Assembly: GCA_949287245.1 (NCBI GenBank)
Contig: CASEFL010000008.1
Span: 1 to 48,582 of the forward strand
From: an uncultured Bacillota bacterium
GTDB lineage: Bacteria > Bacillota_I > Bacilli_A > RFN20 > CAG-826
Reading direction: 5' to 3'
Length of the DNA stretch: 48,582 bases
A program made the translations under genes and the position numbers. The notes under the pieces are model-generated. The model did no database searches. It had not been told where the DNA came from and saw only the letters and a list, made by a program, of their open reading frames with translations. Positions within the stretch are counted from its first letter, which is position 1. Each line of letters starts with the position of its first letter. Shown one piece after another: positions 24,304 through 32,616 of this stretch.

Positions 24304-24885
24304 ATGTTTATTTTGGCTAGCGCTTCTCCAAGAAGGAAACAACTACTGAAAGAAATTATTCACGATTTTGTAACCGTCGTTCCTATGGGAGATGAGAATA
24401 TTTATCGTAGTGCCTTAGCGAATAAAGATTTGCCTTTTGAAGAAAGCCGTTATAAAGCCTATCAAATCAAAAGCGTTTATCCTCATGAGGAAGTTTTGGC
24501 TTGTGACACCATGGTTTTGTTAAAAAATGAAGCCTTAGGAAAGCCAAAAGACGCTCAAGAAGCAAAAGAGATGTTAAGAAAAGAAGCCGGGCAGAAACAA
24601 GTTGTTTTATCTTCTTATACCTATTTAGGAGAGAGAAAAGAAATTTCAAGAACCGTAAAAACAATTGTTATATTTCGCTCATTAAGCGATGAACAAATCG
24701 AGGAATATATCCAAAAATTCGAGCCATTTGATAAGGCCGGAGCCTATGGTATTCAAGACAATTATCCTTTAATCGAAAGAATTGAAGGGAGTTACGCTAA
24801 TGTGATGGGTCTACCTATCGAAGATATTGCCTATCACGTTTTAAAGAAGAAGATTCCTCCTTATTCTTTAAAGAGTTTCTCGTAA
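24304..24885 (+). CDS. maf: Maf family nucleotide pyrophosphatase
   Basis: 193 residues. It hydrolyses non-standard or modified nucleoside triphosphates. Motifs: LASASPRRKQLL at the start, ACDTMVLL (the catalytic Asp of the ADT motif), GKPKDAQEAKEML, and DKAGAYGIQ. It starts 5 nt after the RNase J stop without a clear ribosome site, so translation is probably coupled. Its 3' end overlaps the convergent EIIB-like gene by 25 bp. In Bacillus maf is linked to cell division genes; here the partner is RNA decay. Confidence 0.93.
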   Translation: MFILASASPRRKQLLKEIIHDFVTVVPMGDENIYRSALANKDLPFEESRYKAYQIKSVYPHEEVLACDTMVLLKNEALGKPKDAQEAKEMLRKEAGQKQVVLSSYTYLGERKEISRTVKTIVIFRSLSDEQIEEYIQKFEPFDKAGAYGIQDNYPLIERIEGSYANVMGLPIEDIAYHVLKKKIPPYSLKSFS

Positions 24886-25232
24886 ACTTCCTTCGCTTTC
24901 TCTTTTACTACTAGAGTAATTTGATCTGTTTTTCGAATAAAACCTGTTACCCCTAACGCACGAAGATTGGCTTCTTCTAATAAAGAATAATCTTTTAAAG
25001 ATAAAACAATTCGACTTCCTTTTAATTCATGGGAAAGAATGTTCTCATTTCCACCTAACAAAGCAGCTAATTCCGATACTTTAACTTCTTTGTTTTTCTC
25101 TTTTTTCTTTCTTTGACGCAAAAGAAAATAAAGAGAAACACCAAGAAGAGAAATACCAAGTAAAATTACAAGAACAATCCACCAAAGATTTTGGAGGAAA
25201 TAATCATTCATATTAGAAACAAAAATTAACAT
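24861..25232 (-). CDS. membrane-anchored PTS EIIB-like domain without the active Cys
   Basis: 123 residues. One membrane helix (about 15-38) and a Lys-rich linker precede a domain that follows the glucose-type EIIB pattern: LLGGNENI, then SRIVLSLKD, then ANLRALGVTGFI and ITLVV. In working EIIB domains the phosphorylated Cys lies in a CxTRLR segment; here that place reads KGSRIV, so Cys is Lys71. No other PTS domain is attached. It cannot pass phosphate in the usual way and may be a sensor or a structural part. The ATG follows TGT-TATTAT by 6 nt with no ribosome site. The gene is convergent with maf. Confidence 0.7.
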   Translation of the reverse strand: MLIFVSNMNDYFLQNLWWIVLVILLGISLLGVSLYFLLRQRKKKEKNKEVKVSELAALLGGNENILSHELKGSRIVLSLKDYSLLEEANLRALGVTGFIRKTDQITLVVKEKAKEVYEKLFKE

Positions 25233-25237
25233 GTAGG

Positions 25238-25247
25238 TATAATAACA
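25238..25247. promoter_or_regulatory. overlapping divergent -10 elements
   Basis: On plus, TATAAT (25238-25243) serves the CYTH gene. On minus, TGT-TATTAT (25247-25239) serves the EIIB-like gene. The two hexamers overlap by 5 bp, so one open complex could feed only one direction at a time. Confidence 0.55.
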
Positions 25248-25265
25248 TAGGAATGGAGAGAGATT

Positions 25266-25850
25266 ATGTCAAACGCAATAGAAATTGAAGCAAAAGTACT
25301 CTTAAAAGAAGAAGGCTATCGTCGTTTACGAAAACTTTATCAACTTTATCCAAGTTACTGTCAGATTAATTACTATATTGATACAGAAGATGGCTTAATG
25401 CGAAAAGAAGGATTTGGCCTTCGAGTTCGTGAGAAAAATGGAAATTACGAAATGACATTAAAGGCGCCACTTTCGCAGGGATTTTTAGAAAAAAATTGTA
25501 CTTGGAACGCAGAAATGTTTCATGATTTTGAAGAAAACGGAACCTTCCCTGAAGGGGATATTAAACGCTTCCTTACGATGTGTGATATACCCGTTGAAAA
25601 ATTACGCATTCGTACAAGTTTAATGACAACTCGCGTCGATGTTCCCTATCAAGGTGGAAAACTATCTATCGATGAAAATCATTATTCTGGCATTGTTGAT
25701 TATGAAGCAGAGCTTGAATATTCAAATGAAAAAGATGCAGAACGTCTTCTTTACGAACTTCTCAACAATACCGGCATTGAATACACGATAAGTAATAAAA
25801 CAAAGGTCACTCGGGCCTTAAATGCCTACGAGGCAACAAAAAAGAATTAA
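25266..25850 (+). CDS. CYTH domain protein
   Basis: 194 residues. The N-terminal ExExK motif (EIEAK, residues 6-10) starts the CYTH triphosphate-tunnel fold. It is followed by GFGLRVREKNG, the YEMTLKAP strand and RTSLMTTRVDV, with acidic ExE pairs near the C-terminus (DYEAELEYS). The fold binds triphosphates with metal; Firmicutes members (YjbK type) are thought to hydrolyse inorganic triphosphate or similar compounds. It is preceded by GGAGAGA. It has its own promoter and terminator. Confidence 0.9.
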   Translation: MSNAIEIEAKVLLKEEGYRRLRKLYQLYPSYCQINYYIDTEDGLMRKEGFGLRVREKNGNYEMTLKAPLSQGFLEKNCTWNAEMFHDFEENGTFPEGDIKRFLTMCDIPVEKLRIRTSLMTTRVDVPYQGGKLSIDENHYSGIVDYEAELEYSNEKDAERLLYELLNNTGIEYTISNKTKVTRALNAYEATKKN

Positions 25851-25858
25851 CTGTAAAC

Positions 25859-25884
25859 GGCAAGAGAAAATCTTGCCTTTTTTA
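25859..25884. terminator. terminator shared by the CYTH gene and spx
   Basis: GGCAAGA-5-TCTTGCC followed by six or more T's on plus. The convergent spx gene ends at its edge. Confidence 0.88.
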
Positions 25885-26349
25885 TTCCTTGTTTTTTCTT
25901 TGAAGTTCTCTTAATTCCTGAAGAATGCGATCTTTTGATGGTAAACAAGATCCCCAATCGGGACAAGATTCGTCACACCACAATTCTGCCATCCTTCTAG
26001 CACGCGGAATAAAAGTCCGAATTTCTTCTGGGTCATAACCCACTTGTACTCGATGATCATCTACAATAATCGGACGTCGAAGAATGGACGGATTTTTTAA
26101 AATAAAATCCACGAGTTCGGATATTTTCATGGAGTCGAAGTCAATATTTTTTTCATTTACTATCTTACTTCGAGGAGAAATGATATCTTCCGTTCCATTT
26201 TCGCATTTTGCAATAATTTCGCGAATATCACTTTCTCTTAGTTGAGTTGAAAAAATGTCTTTTGCAACATAAGGAATTTTCTGCTCATCAAACCATTTAC
26301 GAACCTTGCGGCAAGAAGAACAACTAGCAGAATAGAAAACCTTAATCAT
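25882..26349 (-). CDS. spx: Spx-like transcription regulator with a Cys-rich tail
   Basis: 155 residues. Spx binds the RNA polymerase alpha subunit and controls thiol and disulfide stress genes. Seen: redox pair C10-SS-C13, the segment SILRRPIIVDDHRVQVGYDPEEIRTFIPR including Arg92, and ArsC-like folding. Bacillus Spx is about 131 residues; here about 25 extra residues hold C125, C129 and C135 in a Trp/Pro-rich stretch (CDESCPDWGSC), perhaps a metal or extra redox site. Related families (MgsR, ArsC) are less likely. The ATG lies 8 nt after TATAAT with no ribosome site. Confidence 0.85.
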   Translation of the reverse strand: MIKVFYSASCSSCRKVRKWFDEQKIPYVAKDIFSTQLRESDIREIIAKCENGTEDIISPRSKIVNEKNIDFDSMKISELVDFILKNPSILRRPIIVDDHRVQVGYDPEEIRTFIPRARRMAELWCDESCPDWGSCLPSKDRILQELRELQRKNKE

Positions 26350-26357
26350 GATTAATT

Positions 26358-26363
26358 ATTATA
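26358..26363 (-). promoter_or_regulatory. -10 element of spx
   Basis: Minus-strand TATAAT, 8 nt before the ATG. No clear -35. Confidence 0.5.
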
Positions 26364-26404
26364 TGATATTTCTTCTTTCTTAAAACACTTACACGGAAAA
26401 TCCT

Positions 26405-26410
26405 TATAAT
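26405..26410 (+). promoter_or_regulatory. -10 element of trpS
   Basis: TATAAT, followed by a short leader with GAGGA (26419-26423) as ribosome site 5 nt before the ATG. No T-box or attenuator fits in the short leader. Confidence 0.5.
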
Positions 26411-26428
26411 GGGTGCGCGAGGATATAT

Positions 26429-27409
26429 ATGGAACGAATTTTATCGGGAATTAAACCAACAGGAAAATTAACACTAGGAAATTATATTGGCGCTTTAAAA
26501 CACTTTAAAGATTTCCAAGAGCAGGGTGAAGTTTATATTTTTATTGCCGATTTGCACGCCTTAACTCTCCCTATTGATCCTAGTGAACTGCGAGAAAATT
26601 CGAAAGATATTGCCTGCTTTTATTTAGCTTCAGGATTAGATCCTAAAAAAACGACCATCTTTTTACAAAGTGATGTTTCCATGCACGCGGAATTAAATGC
26701 TATTCTCCAAAACTATCTTTATATTGGCGAATTAAAGAGAATGACTCAATTCAAAGATAAATGCTCAAAAATGAACGACTCCGCAATTGGACTTGGTATT
26801 TTTGCCTATCCTTCATTAATGGCCTCTGACATTTTGCTTTATGATGCAACAAAAGTTCCTGTTGGCGAAGACCAGGTTCAACATATTGAATTAACTCGAG
26901 ATCTTGTAAATCGTTTTAATCATCGTTATGGCGAAATATTAACTTTACCCAAAGCAGAAGTAACAAAAGTGGGAAAAAGAATCATGTCCCTAACTGATCC
27001 GACAAAGAAAATGAGCAAATCCGACCCTAAAGGCGATATTTTCTTAAAAGATGAAGAATCTGTTATTCGGAAGAAAATTATGTCTGCAAAAACCGATTCA
27101 GGAAGTGAGATTTATTTTGATCAAGAAAATAAGCCAGGAATTAGCAATCTTTTAACAATCTATAGCGCGATGAAGGGTATCGATTTATCCCTTGCCGTTG
27201 AACATTTTAAAAATTACCGTTATGGAGATTTTAAAAAAGAAGTCGCCGATGCTGTTTTAGAAGAACTTCTCCCCTTTCAAAAACGTTATCTAGAGATAAA
27301 AGAATCTGGAATGTATTTAGAGGTTTTAAAAGCGGGAGCAGAAAAAGCAAGAACAACCGCTCAAGTGGTTTTAAAACGCGTCAAAGATGCTGTAGGCCTT
27401 TTATCATAA
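26429..27409 (+). CDS. trpS: tryptophanyl-tRNA synthetase
   Basis: 326 residues, normal length. A class I enzyme that charges tRNA-Trp. The HIGH-like TGKLTLGNYIG is at 11-21, the GEDQVQHIELTRDL segment near 147, and the KMSKS loop (KKMSKSDP) near 193. Its leader is too short for the T-box regulation often seen with trpS in Firmicutes. Its last base is the first base of the next gene's ATG (TAATG). Confidence 0.97.
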   Translation: MERILSGIKPTGKLTLGNYIGALKHFKDFQEQGEVYIFIADLHALTLPIDPSELRENSKDIACFYLASGLDPKKTTIFLQSDVSMHAELNAILQNYLYIGELKRMTQFKDKCSKMNDSAIGLGIFAYPSLMASDILLYDATKVPVGEDQVQHIELTRDLVNRFNHRYGEILTLPKAEVTKVGKRIMSLTDPTKKMSKSDPKGDIFLKDEESVIRKKIMSAKTDSGSEIYFDQENKPGISNLLTIYSAMKGIDLSLAVEHFKNYRYGDFKKEVADAVLEELLPFQKRYLEIKESGMYLEVLKAGAEKARTTAQVVLKRVKDAVGLLS

Positions 27410-28206
27410 TGAACAAAAAACTTGTCGCCATTGATATTGATGGCACCCTTATAAATTCAAATTACGAAATTTCTACTAAGGTTTTGCAGAGTTTTTTAAA
27501 ATTTAAAGACCAAGGAATCTTTATTCTTGCTACAGGTAGACCGCCAAGAAGTGTTATATCTTACTATAAAGAATTAAGACTAGATTCTCCTTTAATACTT
27601 TATAACGGACAGTTCATTAAAGAGGAGAAAAATAACAATATACAATGGCAATATCGTTTTCCTCTTTCCTTGGTAGAACAATTTTTTACTTATATAAAAC
27701 CTTATTCTTCTACTTTCATTTCGGAAGATGATGAACATCAATTTTTCTATGGGGACAATCCTTTTTTATTTTCTTATTTCCCGAAAATGGAAAATCTTGT
27801 CCATACAAAAAAACCTAGCGATGTTCTTTTTCAAGATCCTTGGACAGCGGTTTTTTCCTGTGATACTCCTTTAACAAAAAAGAAAGCAATTGAATTTATC
27901 GAAAAGTGTTCCTATTCAAACATAGGCATTCGCTTTTGGTCAGGATCTGCCTATGGAGAATTTTATGATAAAAGAGCAAACAAAGGTGTTGCTTTAGAAT
28001 ACTTACAAGACTATTTTCACATCACAAAAGATTATTCTTATGCCGTTGGTGATTCCCTAAATGATTTAGAAATGCTTAAAGTGGTAGGGCATCCTTTCGT
28101 TATGAAAAATACAAAAAACCATGCTTTAAAAGAAAAATTCCCTGTCACTAGGGCAGGGAATGATGAGGATGGTCTTGCTTATCTATTTGAAGAAATTTTT
28201 GCTTAA
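27409..28206 (+). CDS. HAD hydrolase, Cof type
   Basis: 265 residues. The HAD motifs are intact: DIDGTL (nucleophile Asp at about 9), TGRPPRS, a Lys-containing motif 3 (KRANKG) and GDSLNDLEML. The cap between motifs 1 and 3 fits the Cof (IIB) subfamily, sugar-phosphate or flavin-phosphate phosphatases with broad range. The substrate cannot be read from sequence. It is coupled to trpS by a one-base overlap and is convergent with pgcA, overlapping it by 4 bp. Confidence 0.88.
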   Translation: MNKKLVAIDIDGTLINSNYEISTKVLQSFLKFKDQGIFILATGRPPRSVISYYKELRLDSPLILYNGQFIKEEKNNNIQWQYRFPLSLVEQFFTYIKPYSSTFISEDDEHQFFYGDNPFLFSYFPKMENLVHTKKPSDVLFQDPWTAVFSCDTPLTKKKAIEFIEKCSYSNIGIRFWSGSAYGEFYDKRANKGVALEYLQDYFHITKDYSYAVGDSLNDLEMLKVVGHPFVMKNTKNHALKEKFPVTRAGNDEDGLAYLFEEIFA

Positions 28207-29918
28207 TCTTTTACTCCTAAAATTTCTTTAATCGCTTTTACTAAAGCAAAAGCCTTTTCTTTTAAGCCTTCCTCCTTGTTACCCGAAGCCTCGACGTAGA
28301 ACTTACATTTTGGCTCCGTTCCGGATGGACGAACAGCAATCCATGAAGTATCTTCTAACACAAGTTTTACCACATCACTTAAATCCATATGAGTAGGAAT
28401 TTTTGTGTTTGTTTTTAAATCAAAGATTTCTCCTTTTTTATAATCCTCTACACGAAGGACAGGGAGATCAAGGATCATTTTAGGTGCTTCCTGGTGAAGA
28501 GAATCCATAATCGCTTTCATTGCTTTAGAACCTTCTGAGCCTTCAAAATATACGCTTTCACTTAAAGAAGAAACAAAGCCAACACGTTCTTCTAAGTTTT
28601 TATAGGCCACATCAAGAGGAATTCCTTTTTTAAAATAGAACAAAGCCATTTCGCAATATAACAATATCGCTTGAATTCCGTCTTTATCTCGGACAAAAGG
28701 AGAAATTAAACAGCCGTAACTTTCCTCATAGCCAAAAACAAAGGTTGGTCCTACCCCAAGCTTTTCATAATGGGCAATACGGTCACCAATATATTTAAAA
28801 CCAGTAAGGAAACTTTCAACTTTTAAGCCGTAACTTTCTGCCACTTTACGAGCTAACGAAGAAGATACAATCGTATCATAAACTACACCATCTTTCGGAA
28901 GCCGACCTTGCTTTTGATAGCCAGAAAGAAGGTAATCAAGAAGAAGTGCTGCACTTTCATTTCCTGTAAATCGTTCATAAGTGCCTTTACTTGATAAATA
29001 GGCCAATCCACAGCGGTCGCCATCAGGATCTGTCATTACAATAAAGGGAGCGTGAATGTCTTCAGCAAGTTTTAGCGGCTCAATAAATGCTTCTGCAACC
29101 TCGGGGTTTGGTGAAAGTGTTGCCCCAAAATTTGGATCATGAATGCACTGCTTCTCTACGGGATAAATTTCATATCCAAGGTCTTTAAAAACACGCATGG
29201 CATTTTCATAAGAAGTACCATGTTGCGGAGTATAAACAATTTTGAAACCACTTTTATCTAAATTAGGCCACACTTGAATCTTTTTAACTAATTCAACATA
29301 GTCATCATCAATTTTTGAATCGAAAACTGTCAAATGTCCAGGATGAGCATCTTTTTTTACATCAATTGAAAGTTCATCGGGAAGTTCACGAATAATCTCT
29401 AGAAGCCGTTTAATTTTTGTAGGGACAAGTTGGCAACCCGTTTCGTCATAAACTTTATAGCCATTATATTGTTTTGGGTTATGAGAGGCAGTAATCATAA
29501 TTCCGCCTACACAGTGTGCGTACCGTACAGCAAAAGAAAGCTCAGGCGTTGGACGAAGAGAATCAAAAATGTAGGCATTAATTCCCATTTCGTTAAGGAT
29601 TTGCGCCGATTCTAAAGTAAATTCACGCGATAAATAACGATTGTCATGACTAATTGCTACTCCACGAACACGTGCATCAGGATATTTTTCAAGAAGATAT
29701 AAGGCAAAAGCAATGGTTGCTTTTCTTACCGTGTGCATATTCATTCTATTCGTTCCTGGCCCTAAAACTCCCCGCATACCCGCAGTGCCAAATTCAATAT
29801 CTTGAAAGAATGCATCGTCACGTTCTTTAATTGACATGTTTTTTAAAGTTTCTTTCTCTTCGTCAGAAACTTTTGTAGAAGATAGCCAACGCTTGTAATT
29901 TTCTTCAACCCGATTCAT
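28203..29918 (-). CDS. pgcA: phosphoglucomutase/phosphomannomutase
   Basis: 571 residues. It interconverts hexose 1- and 6-phosphates, feeding cell-wall or glycolipid sugars. Seen: the phospho-Ser loop TASHNPKQYNGYK, the metal loop DPDGDRCG, the sugar-binding GYEESYG, and the phosphate-binding RPSGTEPK near the C-terminus. Length fits the Bacillus PgcA type. The start is ATG 29918, 5 nt after GGAGG; an earlier in-frame ATG at 29930 directly precedes that ribosome site and is rejected. Confidence 0.95.
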   Translation of the reverse strand: MNRVEENYKRWLSSTKVSDEEKETLKNMSIKERDDAFFQDIEFGTAGMRGVLGPGTNRMNMHTVRKATIAFALYLLEKYPDARVRGVAISHDNRYLSREFTLESAQILNEMGINAYIFDSLRPTPELSFAVRYAHCVGGIMITASHNPKQYNGYKVYDETGCQLVPTKIKRLLEIIRELPDELSIDVKKDAHPGHLTVFDSKIDDDYVELVKKIQVWPNLDKSGFKIVYTPQHGTSYENAMRVFKDLGYEIYPVEKQCIHDPNFGATLSPNPEVAEAFIEPLKLAEDIHAPFIVMTDPDGDRCGLAYLSSKGTYERFTGNESAALLLDYLLSGYQKQGRLPKDGVVYDTIVSSSLARKVAESYGLKVESFLTGFKYIGDRIAHYEKLGVGPTFVFGYEESYGCLISPFVRDKDGIQAILLYCEMALFYFKKGIPLDVAYKNLEERVGFVSSLSESVYFEGSEGSKAMKAIMDSLHQEAPKMILDLPVLRVEDYKKGEIFDLKTNTKIPTHMDLSDVVKLVLEDTSWIAVRPSGTEPKCKFYVEASGNKEEGLKEKAFALVKAIKEILGVKD

Positions 29919-29941
29919 AAGAACCTCCATGATGTTTCATT

Positions 29942-30931
29942 TTACTCTAAGTTATCCTCTCTTCGTATGAGGAAGAGTGTATTCTCTTCATCTTTCGTAA
30001 GATGAGATAAAAATGTTTTTCCTTTTAATGGCGATAAAACCCCGCTGACTTCAAAAAAAGAAATGCTTCGAGCATGCAAAAATTGGTGAGATGAGGGCCA
30101 CTTATAACGTTTTTCTACCTCACGATTTAAAGCAAAATCCCCATATTTTGCATCGCCAATAATTGGATGATGAATAGAAGATAAATGAACGCGAAGTTGA
30201 TGAGTGCGACCCGTAAGAAGTTCACATTCAACAAGAGAAAAATTGTTGAAACTTTCTAGCACTTTATAATGTGTTTTGGCTTCCAGTCCCCCTTGACTAA
30301 TGGGGGTGACATAAACCATTTTTTGTCGTGAATGTTTTTTTAAAGGAGCAGAGATGTCACCTTCTAAGGGATTTGGTACACCTTTTACTAAAGCAAGATA
30401 CTTTTTCGAAATTTCTCTCCGTTCGCGGAATAAATCCGTCAATTCCTTTAAACCACGGTCTGACAAGCCGAAACAAACAAGACCTGCTGTATTACGGTCC
30501 AAACGATGAGCAGGGCTAGGAGAAAAAATGTCCGATAAGGCATATTTCCCTTCATTTAATAAATAAGAGCGAACATAAGATGTCAAATTGTGAGAATTCC
30601 CGTTTTCATCTTCGGTAACTAATAAACCGCTTGGCTTATCTACTATTAATACATTTTCATCTTCATAGACAATAGGATAAGGAAATGGCGCGGGAGTTAG
30701 AGCGCTTTTTGCTTTCTTAAAATCCTCTAACTGCTTGTCTGTGACATATATCCTTACGAGGTCTCCCACATGAAGAACATAATTCTCTTTTTGCCAATGA
30801 CCATTCACTTTCACATCTTTTTGACGAAACGTTTTATAAATGTAAGATAAGGGAGCATCCTTTAAATATTTCTTAACAAATTTTAAAAGCTTTGCTCCCT
30901 CTAAAGATGCAGGTACTTCAACTTCAACCAT
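29942..30931 (-). CDS. RluA-family 23S rRNA pseudouridine synthase
   Basis: 329 residues. The N-terminal S4-like RNA-binding domain (about 1-70: LLKFVKKYL, VKVNG, LHVGDLVRIY) is followed by the catalytic domain with HRLDRNTAGL (catalytic Asp), KKYLALVKG, and LLTGRTHQLRVHLSSIHHPIIGDAKYG written here as the motif region near 240-265. The best fit is RluC/RluD-type; the exact uridine target is not clear. The ATG follows TATAAT by 6 nt with no ribosome site, so it may be leaderless. pgcA lies just downstream with its own ribosome site. Confidence 0.9.
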   Translation of the reverse strand: MVEVEVPASLEGAKLLKFVKKYLKDAPLSYIYKTFRQKDVKVNGHWQKENYVLHVGDLVRIYVTDKQLEDFKKAKSALTPAPFPYPIVYEDENVLIVDKPSGLLVTEDENGNSHNLTSYVRSYLLNEGKYALSDIFSPSPAHRLDRNTAGLVCFGLSDRGLKELTDLFRERREISKKYLALVKGVPNPLEGDISAPLKKHSRQKMVYVTPISQGGLEAKTHYKVLESFNNFSLVECELLTGRTHQLRVHLSSIHHPIIGDAKYGDFALNREVEKRYKWPSSHQFLHARSISFFEVSGVLSPLKGKTFLSHLTKDEENTLFLIRREDNLE

Positions 30932-30937
30932 ATTCTT

Positions 30938-30943
30938 ATTATA
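30938..30943 (-). promoter_or_regulatory. -10 element of the pseudouridine synthase gene
   Basis: Minus-strand TATAAT, exactly 6 nt before the ATG. Confidence 0.5.
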
Positions 30944-31008
30944 GAAAAAGCATAAAAGTTTTAAACCTCATGTGCTATGAAGAAATCGTTTGAAGAGGAA
31001 ATATTTTC

Positions 31009-31037
31009 TTGCTAAGAGAACAAGTAGGCCATATAAT
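31009..31037 (+). promoter_or_regulatory. promoter of tRNA-Ser(GGA)
   Basis: TTGCTA-17-TATAAT, 12 nt before the tRNA. Confidence 0.85.
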
Positions 31038-31049
31038 CGCGCCTGCTAC

Positions 31050-31140
31050 GGAGGAATACCCAAGTGGCTGAAGGGGCGGGCTTGGAAAGCTCGTAGGCTC
31101 TTAACCGGGCGCAAGGGTTCGACTCCCTTTTCCTCCGCCA
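31050..31140 (+). tRNA. tRNA-Ser(GGA)
   Basis: Acceptor GGAGGAA/TTCCTCC with G and an encoded CCA (31138-31140). The anticodon stem CGGGC/GCTCG holds loop TTGGAAA with anticodon GGA. It has a long variable arm and a TTCGACT T-loop. Confidence 0.95.
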
Positions 31141-31151
31141 AAGCAAAAATC

Positions 31152-31176
31152 GCAGCTCATCGTGAGCTGCTTTTTT
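31152..31176 (+). terminator. terminator of tRNA-Ser(GGA)
   Basis: GCAGCTCA-TCG-TGAGCTGC followed by TTTTTT. Confidence 0.92.
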
Positions 31177-31246
31177 CATTATTAAAATATAAAAAACAAT
31201 GCAAAACTTATATATTTTGTTTCATTTTTTGCAAGAAATAAAATTT

Positions 31247-31271
31247 AAAAAAGCGGGCTATCCGCCCGCTT
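31247..31271 (-). terminator. terminator of the 34.3-31.3 kb minus-strand cassette
   Basis: Minus strand AAGCGGGC-5-GCCCGCTT followed by T's, 18 nt after the last stop codon. Confidence 0.9.
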
Positions 31272-31288
31272 CCTTAAGATTTTTAAAA

Positions 31289-31657
31289 TTATTGATGATC
31301 CGTAGTAGGAGTTACTTCAAGAGAATCTTTTGTCTCAACTTCTTCAAATAGATGGCGACGTTGTTCTCTTCTTGTTTCCCGTTCACTTTCGCGTTCAGCG
31401 CGATTGGCATAATAAGAAAGAAAGATTGCAGCAATGATTGCGGCAACAATAACAAGAATGACTCCGGCCCAAGTAAAGGAAAGGTGAAAAATACCTTCAA
31501 AATAACTTTCTGAGCCAGCGAGTATATTTTCAGATGCGCGAACAGGTAAATAATCCGCAACAATTCCCAATAAAGCAAGAACAATACCTGTAGCGCCAAT
31601 TAAAGAAGCAATCACTATCCAAACTATTTCGGAACGAGAAATCTTTGTTTTCATCAT
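31289..31657 (-). CDS. unknown two-helix membrane protein
   Basis: 122 residues from ATG 31657. Two membrane helices (about 12-34 and 60-82) flank a short outer loop. A strongly charged Arg/Glu helix (about 86-105) and an acidic tail lie inside. No family is recognised. AAAGGAG lies 6 nt before the ATG. It follows the 302-residue gene by 21 nt and ends the cassette, so the two products may work together. Confidence 0.72.
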   Translation of the reverse strand: MMKTKISRSEIVWIVIASLIGATGIVLALLGIVADYLPVRASENILAGSESYFEGIFHLSFTWAGVILVIVAAIIAAIFLSYYANRAERESERETRREQRRHLFEEVETKDSLEVTPTTDHQ

Positions 31658-31678
31658 CAATAACTCCTTTCCTTAAAA

Positions 31679-32587
31679 TTAAGCTTTAGGGAGTCCAGTA
31701 GCAGGATCAATTTCTGCTGGTTCTCCATCAACTTGTTGCGGCTCCGCTTCTTTTGCCGGCGCTTGATGTTTACGAATTTCTTCTACATATTCCTTCCAAA
31801 CAGGGGCAAAAGTATCACTAAATGCTTTTTGTGACTCGGAAACTAAAGCATTAAGAGAATCCGTTAATTGTTGCATGATTGTGCGCCAATTCCCACCAAC
31901 AGGGAAATCTCTTTTTCCCGTCATATAGTCAAGAACACGGAAAGCACTATCTTCCACTGCTTTATAGCGATCATCAGTAACTCTTCCTAAATCACGAATG
32001 GAGCGTAAATTTCTTGCCACATGAGCTATATCAGCACTGATAAAGTTCGCCGATGGATTAGGAGCGCCTTTGGTTTCGTTCATGGCTGCATTGTAATCAT
32101 TAAAGAGGCTCATTAAACGATTAGAAAGGGTTAATAAAGCAACGGAACGATAAAAACGTTCTTCTGCCTTATTTAAAGTTATTCCTTCGTTCACATCAAT
32201 GTTTTTCGCGCGGCAATCGCGGACTAAAGATTGAACCATGGTTTCGATGTTTTCGTGAACGGGAATGACAAAATCAAATAAAGTGATTGCTTGTCCATCA
32301 TCAACCCGAAGCCCATCATCAGCAAGTTTCACAATTGAACCATTTTCAGCATAAACAGCATCAATAAGTTTTTGGATCATTTCCTTTAATTTTTCACCTG
32401 CTTCTCCTGAAGCATCAATGGTGTTATGAAGAACCGTTTTTGCTGTAAATTCGGTAAGAATAATTTTCTTTTTGTTTTCGTATGCTGTTGTAGAAAAATC
32501 ATTTTTCTTCAATGCATACTCGAGAGTATCGCGAACTGCACTTTTAAAGTTGACTAAGTTCACGATTGCAGCAGTTTGTGGATTCAT
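31679..32587 (-). CDS. unknown helical cytoplasmic protein
   Basis: 302 residues, no signal peptide or membrane helix. It looks mainly helical with a Pro/Glu-rich tail (about 275-302: PAKEAEPQQVDGEPAEIDP). There are no cysteine clusters or known catalytic motifs. A good AGGAAGGA ribosome site precedes the ATG. I do not recognise the family. It lies between a Cof-type HAD gene and a small membrane protein gene on the same strand; the tail could be a flexible link to a partner. Confidence 0.72.
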   Translation of the reverse strand: MNPQTAAIVNLVNFKSAVRDTLEYALKKNDFSTTAYENKKKIILTEFTAKTVLHNTIDASGEAGEKLKEMIQKLIDAVYAENGSIVKLADDGLRVDDGQAITLFDFVIPVHENIETMVQSLVRDCRAKNIDVNEGITLNKAEERFYRSVALLTLSNRLMSLFNDYNAAMNETKGAPNPSANFISADIAHVARNLRSIRDLGRVTDDRYKAVEDSAFRVLDYMTGKRDFPVGGNWRTIMQQLTDSLNALVSESQKAFSDTFAPVWKEYVEEIRKHQAPAKEAEPQQVDGEPAEIDPATGLPKA

Positions 32588-32616
32588 ATTTTTCCTTCCT
32601 TCTTCAGCAGTAATTA

